This document shows, piece by piece, positions 28,562 through 37,201 of a stretch of DNA of 64,000 bases; position 1 is the first letter of the stretch, and every line of letters begins with the position of its first letter. The translations under genes were made by a program, and so were the position numbers. The stretch is taken from NCBI RefSeq assembly GCF_913777145.1, contig NZ_CAJYPS010000004.1, forward strand, positions 1 through 64,000, in the 5' to 3' direction. Below the pieces are notes generated by a model, which worked only from the letters and a program-made list of their open reading frames with translations, did no database searches and was not told where the DNA came from. Origin of the DNA: an uncultured Roseateles sp. (lineage in GTDB: Bacteria > Pseudomonadota > Gammaproteobacteria > Burkholderiales > Burkholderiaceae_C).

Positions 28562-29575
28562 TCAGCGCAGACGCGCCTTCAGCTCTTCCGAGGCCTGGTG
28601 CAGCGCGGCGCGGGTGCCGGGCACGGTGGACAGCACGTTCAGCAGGCCGAAGTCGTGGATCATGCCGTTGTAGCGGGTGGTCACCACGGGCACGCCGGCG
28701 GCGTCCAGCTTGCGGCCGTAGGCTTCGCCTTCGTCACGCAGCACGTCCTTCTCGGCCGTGATGATCAGCGCCGGGGGCAGGCCCTTGAGCTGTTCCGGCG
28801 TGGCCAGCAGCGGCGAGGCGTAGATCTCCTTGCGCTGGTTCGCGTCGGTCGTGTAGGCGTCCCAGAACCACTTCATCATCGGGCGGGTCAGGAAGTGGCC
28901 CTGCTCGAACTCGTCATAGGACGCGTTCTCGAAGTTGGCGTTGGTCACGGGCCAGAACAGCACCTGCGCCTTGATCGCGGGGCCGCCCTTGTCCTTGGCC
29001 ATCAGCGCGGTCACCGCGGCCATGTTGCCGCCCACGCTGTTGCCCACCACGGCCAGGCGCTTGCCGTCCACGTTGATTTCCGAACCGTGCTCGGCCACCC
29101 ACTTGGTGGCGCCGTAGATCTCGTTGATCGCCACAGGGTAGCGGGCTTCGGGCGACGGCGTGTAGTTCACGAACACCGCGGCAGCGCCGGAGTCGACCAC
29201 CAGATCACGCACAAAGCGCTCGTGGGTGGGGAAGTCGCCCAGGATCCAGCCGCCACCGTGCACGAACACGAACACCGGCAGCTGGCCCTTGGCGCCGACC
29301 GGGCGCACGATGTTGAGCTTGACCGGCTTGCCGTCGACCGTGATGGTCTTCTCGCTGACGTCGGCCGCGGGCAGCTTGGCGCCGGCTTGCGCGCCGACCA
29401 GCACCTGGCGGGCATCGGCGGGGCTCAGCGCCTCCAACGGCTTGCCACCGCCCTTGGCCAGGGCTTCGAGGAAGGCTTGCGTGTTGTGTTCCACGCCCGG
29501 GCTGCCGGCGGCGGCGGCCAGGCCCACGGCCAGGGAAGCGGCGGAAGCGGCGATCACGTTGCGAAGGGTTTTCAT
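28562..29575 (-). CDS. Exported alpha/beta hydrolase of the HSL/acetyl-esterase type
   Basis: A 337-residue protein with a signal peptide (about 1-23, ending AAAAG). The hormone-sensitive-lipase family oxyanion motif appears as VFVHGGGWILGDF, the nucleophile elbow as VVGNSVGGNMA (GxSxG), the acid in EKDVLRDEGE and the His in MIHDFGLL. It is likely a periplasmic carboxylesterase; the substrate is unknown. It has its own promoter with a well-formed -35/-10 and an operator-like dyad, so it is inducible, and sits downstream of the azoR-pirin pair on the same strand. The start at ATG 29575 is supported by GAAAGG and the signal peptide. Confidence 0.88.
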   Translation of the reverse strand: MKTLRNVIAASAASLAVGLAAAAGSPGVEHNTQAFLEALAKGGGKPLEALSPADARQVLVGAQAGAKLPAADVSEKTITVDGKPVKLNIVRPVGAKGQLPVFVFVHGGGWILGDFPTHERFVRDLVVDSGAAAVFVNYTPSPEARYPVAINEIYGATKWVAEHGSEINVDGKRLAVVGNSVGGNMAAVTALMAKDKGGPAIKAQVLFWPVTNANFENASYDEFEQGHFLTRPMMKWFWDAYTTDANQRKEIYASPLLATPEQLKGLPPALIITAEKDVLRDEGEAYGRKLDAAGVPVVTTRYNGMIHDFGLLNVLSTVPGTRAALHQASEELKARLR

Positions 29576-29649
29576 GGCAATTCCTTTCAGGGGTGAACAG
29601 TGGAGAGCGGATCGGTTGACAAGGTCAGCGGGCTGAAGATTTCTCTTCA

Positions 29650-29706
29650 TTTAATTGTTCGCTGTTTGCTTGATTGCAATTATATAGCGCACAATTTAAT
29701 TGGCAA
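29650..29706 (-). promoter_or_regulatory. Sigma-70 promoter and flanking operator dyads for the hydrolase gene
   Basis: On the - strand, TTGCCA (29706-29701) is followed after 16 bp by a perfect TATAAT (29684-29679), about 104 bp before the ATG. The palindrome CAATTTAATTG (29692-29702) lies in the spacer and overlaps the -35 box. A similar sequence in inverted orientation (29650-29662; 11 of 13 positions match the reverse complement of 29687-29699) lies just past the predicted start of transcription. The arrangement resembles sites bound by MarR/OhrR-type repressors (ACAATT/AATTGT cores). Confidence 0.7.
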
Positions 29707-29793
29707 GACTTGTGGAGCGAAAGCCGTCTGGCGGCGGGTTGGATGTGATTTACGTCACGAACCGGCGCGCACGGTGGCGCGCCGGGGTGGGGC

Positions 29794-30663
29794 TCAGGCC
29801 AGGCGGCCGGCCTGGAAGTCACGCACGGCCTGCACCAGCTCGGCCTCGCTGTTCATCACGAAGGGACCGTATTGCGCGATGGGCTGGCCCAGCGGACGGC
29901 CGGCCACCAGGATGGCGCGCGCTGGCCGGTCCTCGGCCTGCAGGCGCACGCCGTCGCTGCCGGGCGTGTTGGCCAGGATGGCCATGCGCGACTCGGGCAG
30001 CAGGCAGCCGTTGTCGAAGCGCAGCGCGCCGTCATAGACGTAGACGAAGGCGTTGAACTCGGGCGGCAGCGGCTGATCGAAGCGGGCGCCGGGCGCCAGA
30101 TGCACGTCCAGGTACAGCGGCTCGGTCACCGGGCGCTGCACCGCGCCGGCCACGCCGTGGCTTTCGCCGGCGATCACCCGCACATGGGCGCCATCCAGGT
30201 CGAAGCTGGGCACGTCGGGGCCCTGCACGTCGCGGTACCAGGGCTCGCCCATCTTGTCCTTGGCGGGCAGGTTGAGCCAGAGCTGGAAGCCGGACATGCG
30301 GCCCTCGCGCTGCTCGGGCAGCTCGCTGTGGATCACGCCACGGCCCGCGTGCATCCACTGCACGCCGCCGTCGGTGACCAGGCCTTCGTGGCCGGCCGAG
30401 TCGCGGTGGCGGATGCGACCGTGCAGCATGTAGGTCACGGTCTCGAAGCCGCGGTGCGGGTGGTCGGGGAAGCCGGCCACGTAGTCGTCCGGGTTCTCCG
30501 AGCCGAAGTGGTCCAGCATCAGGAAGGGGTCCAGCCGGCGTTGCAGGTTCTGCGTCAGCACGCGGTTGAGCCGCACGCCGGCGCCGTCGCTGGTGGGCTG
30601 GCCGGCGACCAGGCGCTCGACCTCACGCGGGGTCTGCACGGTTTGGGTCACGGGGGTGCTCAT
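29794..30663 (-). CDS. Pirin family protein
   Basis: A 289-residue bicupin. The N-terminal cupin has the metal-ligand motif DHPHRGFETVTY (His pair near 68-70) and VIHSELP, which supplies the third His and the Glu. The second cupin (about 170-285) is less conserved. Pirins bind Fe and some act as quercetin dioxygenases; others modulate metabolism or transcription. The gene starts 15 bp after azoR and is probably cotranscribed with it. With an azoreductase neighbour, handling of quinones or flavonoid-like compounds is plausible, but this is inference. Confidence 0.9.
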   Translation of the reverse strand: MSTPVTQTVQTPREVERLVAGQPTSDGAGVRLNRVLTQNLQRRLDPFLMLDHFGSENPDDYVAGFPDHPHRGFETVTYMLHGRIRHRDSAGHEGLVTDGGVQWMHAGRGVIHSELPEQREGRMSGFQLWLNLPAKDKMGEPWYRDVQGPDVPSFDLDGAHVRVIAGESHGVAGAVQRPVTEPLYLDVHLAPGARFDQPLPPEFNAFVYVYDGALRFDNGCLLPESRMAILANTPGSDGVRLQAEDRPARAILVAGRPLGQPIAQYGPFVMNSEAELVQAVRDFQAGRLA

Positions 30664-30678
30664 GGGGTGCTCCGGTGT

Positions 30679-31290
30679 TCAGGCGGTCAGTTCGGCGATC
30701 TGGGCGCGGGCCGAGGCCAGGCCGCGCGCTGCGGCATCACCGCCCAGGTTCAGGCCTTCGGCAAAGATGAACTCGACGTCGGTCATGCCCAGGAAGCCCA
30801 GCACGGTGCGCAGGTAGGGCACGATGTGGTCGCTGGGCTGGTCGCGGTGCACGCCGCCGCGCGAGGTCACGACATAGACCTTCTTGCCGGTCACCAGGCC
30901 CACGGGGCCTTGCTCGGTGTACTTGAAGGTCACGCCGGCGCGGGCCACGGCGTCAATCCAGTTCTTCAGCTGCGCGCTGATGTGGAAATTGAACATGGGG
31001 GCGGCGATGACGATCACATCGGCCGACTGCAGCTCGTCGATCAGGCGGTCGCTGAGGTTCACGCGCTCGGCCTGCTCGGCGGTGCGCGCGTCGGCGGCGG
31101 TGAACAGCGCGCCCAGCGCTTCTTCGTCCAGCACCGGCAGCGGGTCGTTGGTCAGGTCGCGCACATTCAGCGCCGCACCGGCGTGGGCGGCCTGCAGGCG
31201 GGCGCTCAGTTCGTTGGCCAGGCGGGTCGACACCGAGCCTTGTTCGTCTTGGGCGCGGCGGACACTGGAATTGATTTGCAGGATGTTCAT
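30679..31290 (-). CDS. azoR: FMN-dependent NADH:quinone / azo oxidoreductase
   Basis: A 203-residue flavodoxin-fold protein. It begins [11 protein letters not shown], has the FMN-site motif [16 protein letters not shown] at about 95-110, and VTSRGGVH for the isoalloxazine/phosphate loop. The length and motifs fit AzoR, which reduces quinones and azo compounds with NADH through FMN. It leads a two-gene operon with pirin and is divergent from a LysR-type regulator, the usual arrangement for electrophile-induced azoreductases. It is presumably induced by quinone-like compounds through that regulator. Confidence 0.9.
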   Translation of the reverse strand: MNILQINSSVRRAQDEQGSVSTRLANELSARLQAAHAGAALNVRDLTNDPLPVLDEEALGALFTAADARTAEQAERVNLSDRLIDELQSADVIVIAAPMFNFHISAQLKNWIDAVARAGVTFKYTEQGPVGLVTGKKVYVVTSRGGVHRDQPSDHIVPYLRTVLGFLGMTDVEFIFAEGLNLGGDAAARGLASARAQIAELTA

Positions 31291-31394
31291 GGCGGGCTCC
31301 TTGTTGCGATGGAGAGACTTTATGGTTGCTTCATCCGGGCCGGAAGAGCGTCCAAGGCATAAGATCGTTCCACTGATGCACCAATGGAGGGGTG

Positions 31395-32300
31395 ATGGAG
31401 TCCGACGCCGATGACCTGCTGCTGTTCGCCCGCGTGATGGAGGCCGGCAGCTTCAGCCGGGCGGCGGAGCGGGTGCGCTGGCCCAAGTCCACGGTATCGC
31501 GGCGCATCGCGGCGCTGGAGGGGCGGCTGGGCGAGAAGCTGTTGCAGCGCAGCACCCGTCGGCTGGCGCTGACCGACTTCGGCGCCGGTGTGCTGGAGCA
31601 CGCACGCGTGATCGCCTCCGAGGTGGATGGCGCGCTGGCGCTGGCGCTGCATCGCCAGCAGCGCCCCAGCGGCCGGCTGCGGGTGACCATGCCGGCCGAT
31701 TTCGCGCAGGTGCTGGCCGGCGTGCTGGCCGGCTTCGTGCAGGCCCATCCGGAGGTGAACCTGGAGCTGGACCTGACACCGCGGCGCGTAGACCTGATCG
31801 GCGAGGGCTTCGATCTCGCGATCCGCATGGGTGACCTGGGTGAGGACAGCCAGTTGGCGGCGCGCAAGCTGGGCAGCTCGGACAAGGGCCTGTATGCGTC
31901 GCCCGACTACCTGAATCGCGTCGGCGAGCCGCTGCTGCCACAGGCACTGGAGAGCATGCACGGCCTGCTGATCCTGGGCCGCACCGGCGAGCCGCTGGCC
32001 TGGCAGCTGTCCCGCGGTGACGAGACCCAGGGCACGCTGGAGACCCACCGCGCGCTGCCGGCACAGCGGACGCTGGCCAATACGCTCAGCATGCTGGTGC
32101 AGCTGGCCGAGGCCGGCGTGGGCATCGCGGGCATAGACGACCTGTTCGCCCGCGACGGCCTGGCATCCGGTCGACTGCAGCGCGTGCTGCGCGACTGGCG
32201 CCTGCCGCCCACCGCCTGCTGGGCGGTGTTCCCCGAGCGTCGCCTGATGCCGCTGCGCACCCGGGTGTTTCTGGAAGCGCTCGCCGCCCACCTGGGCTGA
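31395..32300 (+). CDS. LysR-family transcriptional regulator, divergent from azoR
   Basis: A 301-residue LysR regulator: HTH about 1-62 ([20 protein letters not shown]), co-inducer domain from about 90 with [20 protein letters not shown], of the CrgA/DmlR-like subgroup. ATG 31395 is preceded by GGAGG at short spacing; a GTG one codon earlier is possible. It most likely controls the divergent azoR-pirin operon from the 104-bp shared gap. Its stop codon lies in a hairpin shared with the convergent TonB-domain gene. Confidence 0.88.
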   Translation: MESDADDLLLFARVMEAGSFSRAAERVRWPKSTVSRRIAALEGRLGEKLLQRSTRRLALTDFGAGVLEHARVIASEVDGALALALHRQQRPSGRLRVTMPADFAQVLAGVLAGFVQAHPEVNLELDLTPRRVDLIGEGFDLAIRMGDLGEDSQLAARKLGSSDKGLYASPDYLNRVGEPLLPQALESMHGLLILGRTGEPLAWQLSRGDETQGTLETHRALPAQRTLANTLSMLVQLAEAGVGIAGIDDLFARDGLASGRLQRVLRDWRLPPTACWAVFPERRLMPLRTRVFLEALAAHLG

Positions 32301-32316
32301 GCGCGGGCGCGCTCAG
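32297..32316. terminator. Bidirectional hairpin containing both TGA stop codons
   Basis: CTGAGCGC (32297-32304), loop GGGC, GCGCTCAG (32309-32316): a perfect 8-bp stem. The TGA of the LysR gene (32298-32300) and the TGA of the TonB-domain gene (32315-32313 on the - strand) both lie within the arms. Confidence 0.65.
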
Positions 32317-33086
32317 TTCTCGGTGTTGAAGCGGATCTCGACCGCCGCATCGCGCGCATGGGCGATGGGGCTGAAGCGCCACAGCCTTACCGCATCCACC
32401 GCGGCCGTACCGTAGCGGCTGTGGCTGGCCTTGATGACCTGGGCCTGGGACACCCGGCCATCGGGCTGCACCGTGAACTGCACCTGGGCCACGCCATCGC
32501 GCTGCAGTTGCGGCGGCAGGCGGGGCATCGTGGGCTCGACCCGGTAGACCAGCTGCAGCGGCTGCAGCTCCTCGGGCTCGGGCTCCGGCGCGGGCGCCGG
32601 GGCGGCAGTGGCTCGGGGGCTGGCGGGCGTGGCCAGCGCCACGGCCTGGGCCGGCGTGCTGGCGGCGGCGGTGGGCTCGCTGCTGGCGGTAGTCGGGGCT
32701 GCGGTCTGGGCCAGGGCGCTGGCGGGCACGGCGGGTGGCGGGGCCTCGGTGCTGGCGGCCGGCGGGGTCTGGGCCAGCGCCGGCCTGGCGGGCGTGCGGC
32801 GCTGGGCCGGGGTCTGGACGGCGGCAGGCGGCGGGCTGGCGGGCGCTGCAGCGGTCGGTGCGGCGGCCGGTGCCGGTGCGGTGGCGCGCACGCCCGGCTT
32901 GTCCGCGTTGATCTTGATCCAGCGGAACACCGCGTCAGCAGCCTTTTGCGCGCGCTCCATGCGGTTGTCCGGCGCGGATGCCGCCGGCTCGCTCTGCGCT
33001 AACGCGTTGTTCAGGGGCGACAGAATGAGGGTCAGGGCCAGCGCGCACCATCTTGTGGACGGCGGCGCCCAGGGTCTGCAAGTCAT
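32313..33086 (-). CDS. Exported TonB C-terminal-domain protein
   Basis: A 257-residue protein. A hydrophobic N-terminal segment (about 12-28, ending NALAQ) looks like a signal peptide or anchor. A long Ala/Pro/Thr-rich region spans about 60-165. The C-terminal 80 residues form a TonB-like domain (VEPTMPRLPPQLQRDGVAQV, then VTVQPDG-type FTVQPDGRVSQAQV and AVDAVRLWRFSP). There is no ExbB/ExbD gene nearby. It may transmit energy or simply act as a periplasm-spanning protein in outer-membrane processes. ATG 33086 has GGAG 6 bp upstream. The exact partner is unknown. Confidence 0.78.
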   Translation of the reverse strand: MTCRPWAPPSTRWCALALTLILSPLNNALAQSEPAASAPDNRMERAQKAADAVFRWIKINADKPGVRATAPAPAAAPTAAAPASPPPAAVQTPAQRRTPARPALAQTPPAASTEAPPPAVPASALAQTAAPTTASSEPTAAASTPAQAVALATPASPRATAAPAPAPEPEPEELQPLQLVYRVEPTMPRLPPQLQRDGVAQVQFTVQPDGRVSQAQVIKASHSRYGTAAVDAVRLWRFSPIAHARDAAVEIRFNTEN

Positions 33087-33192
33087 GAGGGCTCCACTCC
33101 ATGCCCCCGGCGGTACTGCAGCCCGGGGCCCGCGGAACTCTAGACAAGCTTGGCCTGCGGGGCAGCACGGGTTTGCCCCGGACAAACCACAG

Positions 33193-33606
33193 TCAGGCCT
33201 TGCCCAGCAGCGTGCGACAGCGCTTCTCGTGCTGCTGGATTTCGGCCAGCGTGACCTCGATGTCGTGGCGCTGCTGCTCCAGCTGTTCGCGGTGCTGGGC
33301 CAGGATGGCCAGGAAGGCCTTGAGCTGCGGTGCGGCGCTGGCCTGGCTGTCGTACATGTCGACCAGCTGCTTGATCTCCTGCAGCGCCAGGCCCAGGCGC
33401 TTGCCGCGCAGCGTCAGCTTGAGCCGCGTGCGGTCGCGCGGGCTGTAGACCCGGTTGCGGCCCTTGCGGCCGGGCTCCAGCAGGCCCATGTCCTCGTAGA
33501 AGCGGATCGCGCGCGGCGTGATGTCGAACTCGGCGGCCAGCTCCGTGATGGTGAAGGTGGGCTGCGGCGCTTCGGTCGCGGGCGGGACAGACTTGCGAGG
33601 GGGCAT
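33193..33606 (-). CDS. MerR-family regulator, LiuR-like
   Basis: A 137-residue MerR regulator. The HTH is FTITELAAEFDITPRAIRFY followed by EDMGLLEPGRKGRNRVYS, and then RDRTRLKLTLRGKRLGLALQEIK. This block strongly resembles LiuR, which in betaproteobacteria controls leucine/isovalerate catabolism genes. No Cys effector-binding loop is present, so it is not a metal sensor. Liu pathway genes are not in the window; the divergent neighbour is a metallo-beta-lactamase-fold hydrolase, with a dyad between them. The symbol is withheld because the regulon is unseen. Confidence 0.82.
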   Translation of the reverse strand: MPPRKSVPPATEAPQPTFTITELAAEFDITPRAIRFYEDMGLLEPGRKGRNRVYSPRDRTRLKLTLRGKRLGLALQEIKQLVDMYDSQASAAPQLKAFLAILAQHREQLEQQRHDIEVTLAEIQQHEKRCRTLLGKA

Positions 33607-33619
33607 GGCTACACTCGAT

Positions 33620-33633
33620 TGACGTAAACGTCA
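33620..33633. promoter_or_regulatory. Candidate MerR/LiuR-type operator
   Basis: TGACGT (33620-33625) and ACGTCA (33628-33633) form a perfect inverted repeat with a 2-bp AA centre, lying 14 bp from the MerR start and 27 bp from the divergent hydrolase start. ACGT-core dyads of this shape are typical of the LiuR group. Confidence 0.7.
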
Positions 33634-33659
33634 GTCTAAAACCAGTCCTGCTCCCCGCC

Positions 33660-34742
33660 ATGGCCAACCCGCGCGAATCCGAACTCCACTATCCCCTGGG
33701 CGACCTGCTGCCCCAGCCCGGCGAGGCGCTGGACCTGGCCCCCGGCGTGCGCTGGGTGCGCATGGGCCTGCCGTTTGCGCTGGACCACATCAACCTGTGG
33801 CTGCTGCGCGACCGCATCGACGGCCGCGAGGGTTGGACCGTGGTGGACTGCGGCATCACCAGCGACGAGACCCGCGCGAACTGGGAGACCGTGTTCGCCG
33901 AGCGCCTGGACGGTCTGCCGGTGCTGCGTCTGATCGCCACCCACTTCCACCCCGACCACCTGGGCCTGGCCCACTGGCTCAGCGCGCGCTGGAGCGGCGT
34001 GCCCGGCGGTCTGCCCGAGTGCCGGCTGTGGATGAGCGCCACCGATTTCAACCTGGCCCGCCTGGCCAGCAGTTCCACCGTGGGCATGGGCGGCGAGGCG
34101 GCAGCTGCCTTCTTCGGCAGTCACGGCCTCAGCGACGAGGAGTCGCTGGCCAAGATCCGCGGTCGGGCCGACTACTACCCGCGCATGGTGCCGGCCGTGC
34201 CGGCCGCGTTCCGGCGCCTGATGGATGGCATGACGCTGGACATCGGCGGGCGCCGCTGGCGCTGCATCGCGGGCTACGGCCACGCGCCCGAGCACATCAG
34301 CCTGTTCTGCGAGGAGGCCCGCCTGCTGATCTCCGGCGACATGGTGCTGCCGCGCATCTCCACCAATGTGTCGGTGGTGGACGTGGAGCCCGAGGCCGAT
34401 CCGCTGACGCTTTATCTGCAGTCCCTGCAGCGCTTCGACGAGTTGCCGGCCGACACGCTGGTGCTGCCCTCGCACGGCAAGCCCTTCACCGGCCTGCACC
34501 CGCGCCTGGACCAGCTGCGCGAGCACCATGACGAGCGCCTGGCCGAGGTGATGGCGGCCTGCTCCGCTGCGCCCACGCATGCCGCCGGCCTGCTGGATGT
34601 GCTGTTCAAGCGCAAGCTGGACCTGCACCAGACCACCTTTGCAATGGGCGAGTCCATCGCCCACCTGAACGCGCTGTGGCTGGCGGGCCGGCTGCGGCGC
34701 GAGCGGGGTGCGGACGGCATCTACCGCTTCAGCGCGGTCTGA
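33660..34742 (+). CDS. Metallo-beta-lactamase-fold hydrolase
   Basis: A 360-residue MBL-fold protein. The di-metal motif is ATHFHPDHLGL (HxHxDH), followed by a later His in GYGHAPEHISL, Asp in LISGDMVLP and His in LVLPSHGKPF. A C-terminal helical extension (about 270-360) is typical of the glyoxalase-II-like group that hydrolyses thioesters or similar. The ATG is 54 bp from the LiuR-like regulator on the other strand, with the dyad between. A role with CoA thioesters in branched-chain catabolism would fit the regulator, but this is inference. Confidence 0.85.
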   Translation: MANPRESELHYPLGDLLPQPGEALDLAPGVRWVRMGLPFALDHINLWLLRDRIDGREGWTVVDCGITSDETRANWETVFAERLDGLPVLRLIATHFHPDHLGLAHWLSARWSGVPGGLPECRLWMSATDFNLARLASSSTVGMGGEAAAAFFGSHGLSDEESLAKIRGRADYYPRMVPAVPAAFRRLMDGMTLDIGGRRWRCIAGYGHAPEHISLFCEEARLLISGDMVLPRISTNVSVVDVEPEADPLTLYLQSLQRFDELPADTLVLPSHGKPFTGLHPRLDQLREHHDERLAEVMAACSAAPTHAAGLLDVLFKRKLDLHQTTFAMGESIAHLNALWLAGRLRRERGADGIYRFSAV

Positions 34743-34756
34743 GCCCGGCCTGAAAT

Positions 34757-34793
34757 GAAAACGCCGCCAGCGGGGCGACCCGGTGGCGGCGTT
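34757..34793 (-). terminator. Terminator of the leftward corC-to-metallopeptidase operon
   Basis: Read leftward, AACGCCGCCA (34793-34784) pairs with TGGCGGCGTT (34769-34760) and is followed by TTTC. The stem is a perfect 10 bp. The 140 bp between it and the metallopeptidase stop hold no gene but include the palindrome GGGAATATTCCC (34917-34928). It can also act on the rightward metallo-hydrolase transcript, although without a T tract. Confidence 0.72.
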
Positions 34794-34934
34794 GCTGCTC
34801 TGCGGCAGCCGTGGGCTCAGGGGTTGGACGCCGGAGCGGGGCTCCGATGTTCCCCGCGATGACAGCGAACTGCCGGAGTGTTACGGAAGGTGAACGCGGC
34901 CAGCCCTAGGTCGGGAGGGAATATTCCCGCCGCC

Positions 34935-35738
34935 TCATTGCACGACGATGGATTCCTCGCGCAGCGCGTCGCGGGCGCGCTCGAAGTCCGGCAGCACCGA
35001 GCGCACCGTCTCCCAGAACGCCGGGCTGTGGTTCATCTCGCGCAGGTGGGACAGCTCGTGCGCGACCACGTAATCGATGATGGCCGGTGCGAAGTGGATC
35101 AGACGCCAGTTCAGCCGGATGCTGCCGTCCGCGCTGGCACTGCCCCAGCGGGTCTGGGCCGAGGACAGCCGCAGCGAGCGCATGCTGACGCCCAGCTGGG
35201 CCGCGAAATGCCGGCAGCGCGGCAGGAAGTCCTCGCGAGCGCGCGCCTGCAGCCAGGCCTGGGCGAGATCGCGGATCTGCTGGGTGCTGGCGTCCGCCGG
35301 CAGCGGCAGCAGCAGCTGGCGGGTCTCGTCCAGCCAGCGCGGCGCGGTCTCGGCCGCGGCCAGCACCAGGCTCATGGACTGGCCCAGGTAGGGCAGCACC
35401 GCGCCGTCGCGCCACTCGATGCGCGCCGCCTGCACGCGGCGCTGGCGCTCGCGCTGCTCCACCAGCTTGCGCAGAATCCATTCGCCCTTGTGGTGCAGCG
35501 CGCGCTCGATCTCGCTGAGCGGCACCCAGCGCGGCGCGCTGACGCGCAGGCCCTGCGGGCCGACGACGAAACCTATGCTGCGCCGCCGGGCGCGCTTGAG
35601 TTCGTAAGCGATGCGGTGGTGCCCCAGCAGCAGCTCGCGGCGCGGCGCGGCCGCGTCGGCGCCCACCAGTTCGGCGTCGGCGTCGAACAGGGACAGCTGG
35701 CTGTCCTGCAGCAGCGGGGCCGGGCGCTTGCCTGCCAT
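34935..35738 (-). CDS. YgjP/DUF45-type zinc metallopeptidase-like protein
   Basis: A 267-residue protein. The C-terminal domain carries the zinc motif VVAHELSHLREMNHSPAFW (HExxH variant HELSH plus a third His). The TRWGSASADGSIRLNW block upstream is typical of the M48-related DUF45 (YgjP) family. The N-terminal 50 residues are not conserved. It is presumably a cytoplasmic metalloprotease; no substrate is established. It is the last gene of the leftward operon, 8 bp after plsC. Confidence 0.85.
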   Translation of the reverse strand: MAGKRPAPLLQDSQLSLFDADAELVGADAAAPRRELLLGHHRIAYELKRARRRSIGFVVGPQGLRVSAPRWVPLSEIERALHHKGEWILRKLVEQRERQRRVQAARIEWRDGAVLPYLGQSMSLVLAAAETAPRWLDETRQLLLPLPADASTQQIRDLAQAWLQARAREDFLPRCRHFAAQLGVSMRSLRLSSAQTRWGSASADGSIRLNWRLIHFAPAIIDYVVAHELSHLREMNHSPAFWETVRSVLPDFERARDALREESIVVQ

Positions 35739-35746
35739 GGTGGGTG

Positions 35747-36547
35747 TCAGCGCTGGGCCACCGGCGCCGGCGCGGCCGTCGGGGGGCGCGCCGCGGGCGC
35801 GCCGTAGGCCTCAGGGTCGAGACGGCGCATCTCGGCTTCTATCCAGTGGCGCACCTCTTCCATCATCTCGGCGGGCTCGCGGCCTTCGGGGCTGATGGGG
35901 CGGCCGATGGAGATGTCCACCACGCCGGGGCGCAGCAGAAAGCTCTTGCGCGGCCAGCAGCGCGCCGAGGTCGCGGCGATGGGCACGACCGGCATGCCGG
36001 TCTGCACCGCCAGGCGGGTGCCGCCCAGCTTGTACTCGCCCGCCTGGCCGCGCGGGATGCGCGTGCCCTCGGGGAACATGATGACCCAGATGCCGCGCGC
36101 GCCCAGCTCCTTGCCGCGGGCGGCCACCTTGTTCCAGGCCTCGGAGCGCTTGCTGCGGTCGATGTGGATCATGTCCATGCGGCTCATCGCCCAGCCGAAG
36201 AAGGGGATGTAGAGCAGTTCGCGCTTGAACACATAGGCCAGCGGGTGGCTCATCAGCGTCGGGTAGGCGAAGGTCTCCCAGGTGCTCTGGTGCTTGGACA
36301 GCAGGATGACGCCACGGTCGCGCTCGGCGGCGCTGGGCAGGTTCTCCATGCCCTGGATGCGCCAGCGCACGCCGCAGATCACGCGCGCGCCCCAGATGCT
36401 CAGGCGCAGCCAGAAGATGCAGGTCCAGTAGACCGGGTTGCCGCGCACGAAGATGGACAGCAGCAGCGCCGCGATGGCCACGGGTACGACGGTGATTGCC
36501 ATCCAGGCGATGAAGGCCGCGGAACGCAGCGCACTCAGGAACAACAT
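35747..36547 (-). CDS. plsC: 1-acyl-sn-glycerol-3-phosphate acyltransferase (PlsC-like)
   Basis: A 266-residue inner-membrane acyltransferase. It has an N-terminal membrane segment (about 9-33). The catalytic block is KHQSTWETF, in which the usual HX4D is HX4E, and the phosphate-binding block is MFPEGTRIPRG. It should transfer an acyl group to lysophosphatidic acid in phospholipid synthesis. ATG shares its A with the TGA of the GmhB-like gene (TGATG). The HX4E form is probably lineage-specific rather than inactivating, since everything else in the domain is conserved. A Pro/Ala-rich tail (about 250-266) is extra. Confidence 0.85.
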   Translation of the reverse strand: MLFLSALRSAAFIAWMAITVVPVAIAALLLSIFVRGNPVYWTCIFWLRLSIWGARVICGVRWRIQGMENLPSAAERDRGVILLSKHQSTWETFAYPTLMSHPLAYVFKRELLYIPFFGWAMSRMDMIHIDRSKRSEAWNKVAARGKELGARGIWVIMFPEGTRIPRGQAGEYKLGGTRLAVQTGMPVVPIAATSARCWPRKSFLLRPGVVDISIGRPISPEGREPAEMMEEVRHWIEAEMRRLDPEAYGAPAARPPTAAPAPVAQR

Positions 36548-37167
36548 CAGTCCAGCCCTCCGGCCTGGGTATCGGGTAACAGCACCTCGCCGCGTGCGTC
36601 GGCACGCTGGCGGCGCTCCTCGTGGATCAGCGCCTCGGCGAAGGCGGCCAGGTCCGCATGCACGCGCGCCTGCGGCACGTCGGCCAGCAGCGCGTCGCGC
36701 TCGGCGTCGGGCAGGGTGCCCAGCGGCCCGCTGAGCACCACATGGGGCACGCAGCCCGCGGCCAGCGCGGTCTGCAGGTCGCGCAGCGAGGCGCCCACCA
36801 TGTGGACCGCGGCCAGCGCCACGTCGAAGCGCTCGGCGATCTGGTGGATCAGCCCCGGCCGCGGCTTGCGGCAGTCGCAGCCTTCCTCCGGCGTGTGCGG
36901 GCAGAAGAAGGCGGCGTCCAGGCGCCCGCCCTTCTCGGCCAGCAGCTGGTTGAGCCGCAGGTGCACCGCGTTCAGCGACGCCATGTCCAGCAGACCGCGG
37001 CCTATGCCGGCCTGGTTGGTGGCCAGCACGGTGTGCCAGCCGGCGTGGTTGAGCCGCGCCACCGCCTCCATGGCCCCGGGCAGCGGATCCAGTTCCTCGG
37101 GCGCCTTCACGTGGTCATCGCGGTAGCGATTCAGCGTGCCATCGCGCCCGAGGATCACGAGCTTCAT
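36547..37167 (-). CDS. GmhB-like HAD protein lacking two catalytic Asp residues
   Basis: A 206-residue HAD-superfamily protein related to D,D-heptose 1,7-bisphosphate 7-phosphatase, which makes LPS core heptose. The zinc site is conserved (C89, H91, C97, C99), as are RxDGT and TNQAG. The motif I nucleophile Asp is Gly (VILG7RDGT), and the motif IV acidic residue is Ala (MVGA126SLRDLQ; GD in active enzymes). Phosphatase activity is therefore doubtful. The start at ATG 37167 fits the family; an ATG at 37197, 4 bp after glyS, is possible. It overlaps plsC by 1 bp. Confidence 0.78.
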   Translation of the reverse strand: MKLVILGRDGTLNRYRDDHVKAPEELDPLPGAMEAVARLNHAGWHTVLATNQAGIGRGLLDMASLNAVHLRLNQLLAEKGGRLDAAFFCPHTPEEGCDCRKPRPGLIHQIAERFDVALAAVHMVGASLRDLQTALAAGCVPHVVLSGPLGTLPDAERDALLADVPQARVHADLAAFAEALIHEERRQRADARGEVLLPDTQAGGLD

Positions 37168-37201
37168 GCCATGGGGGTGTTCGGCGTTGCGCGGCATGGC
37201 T

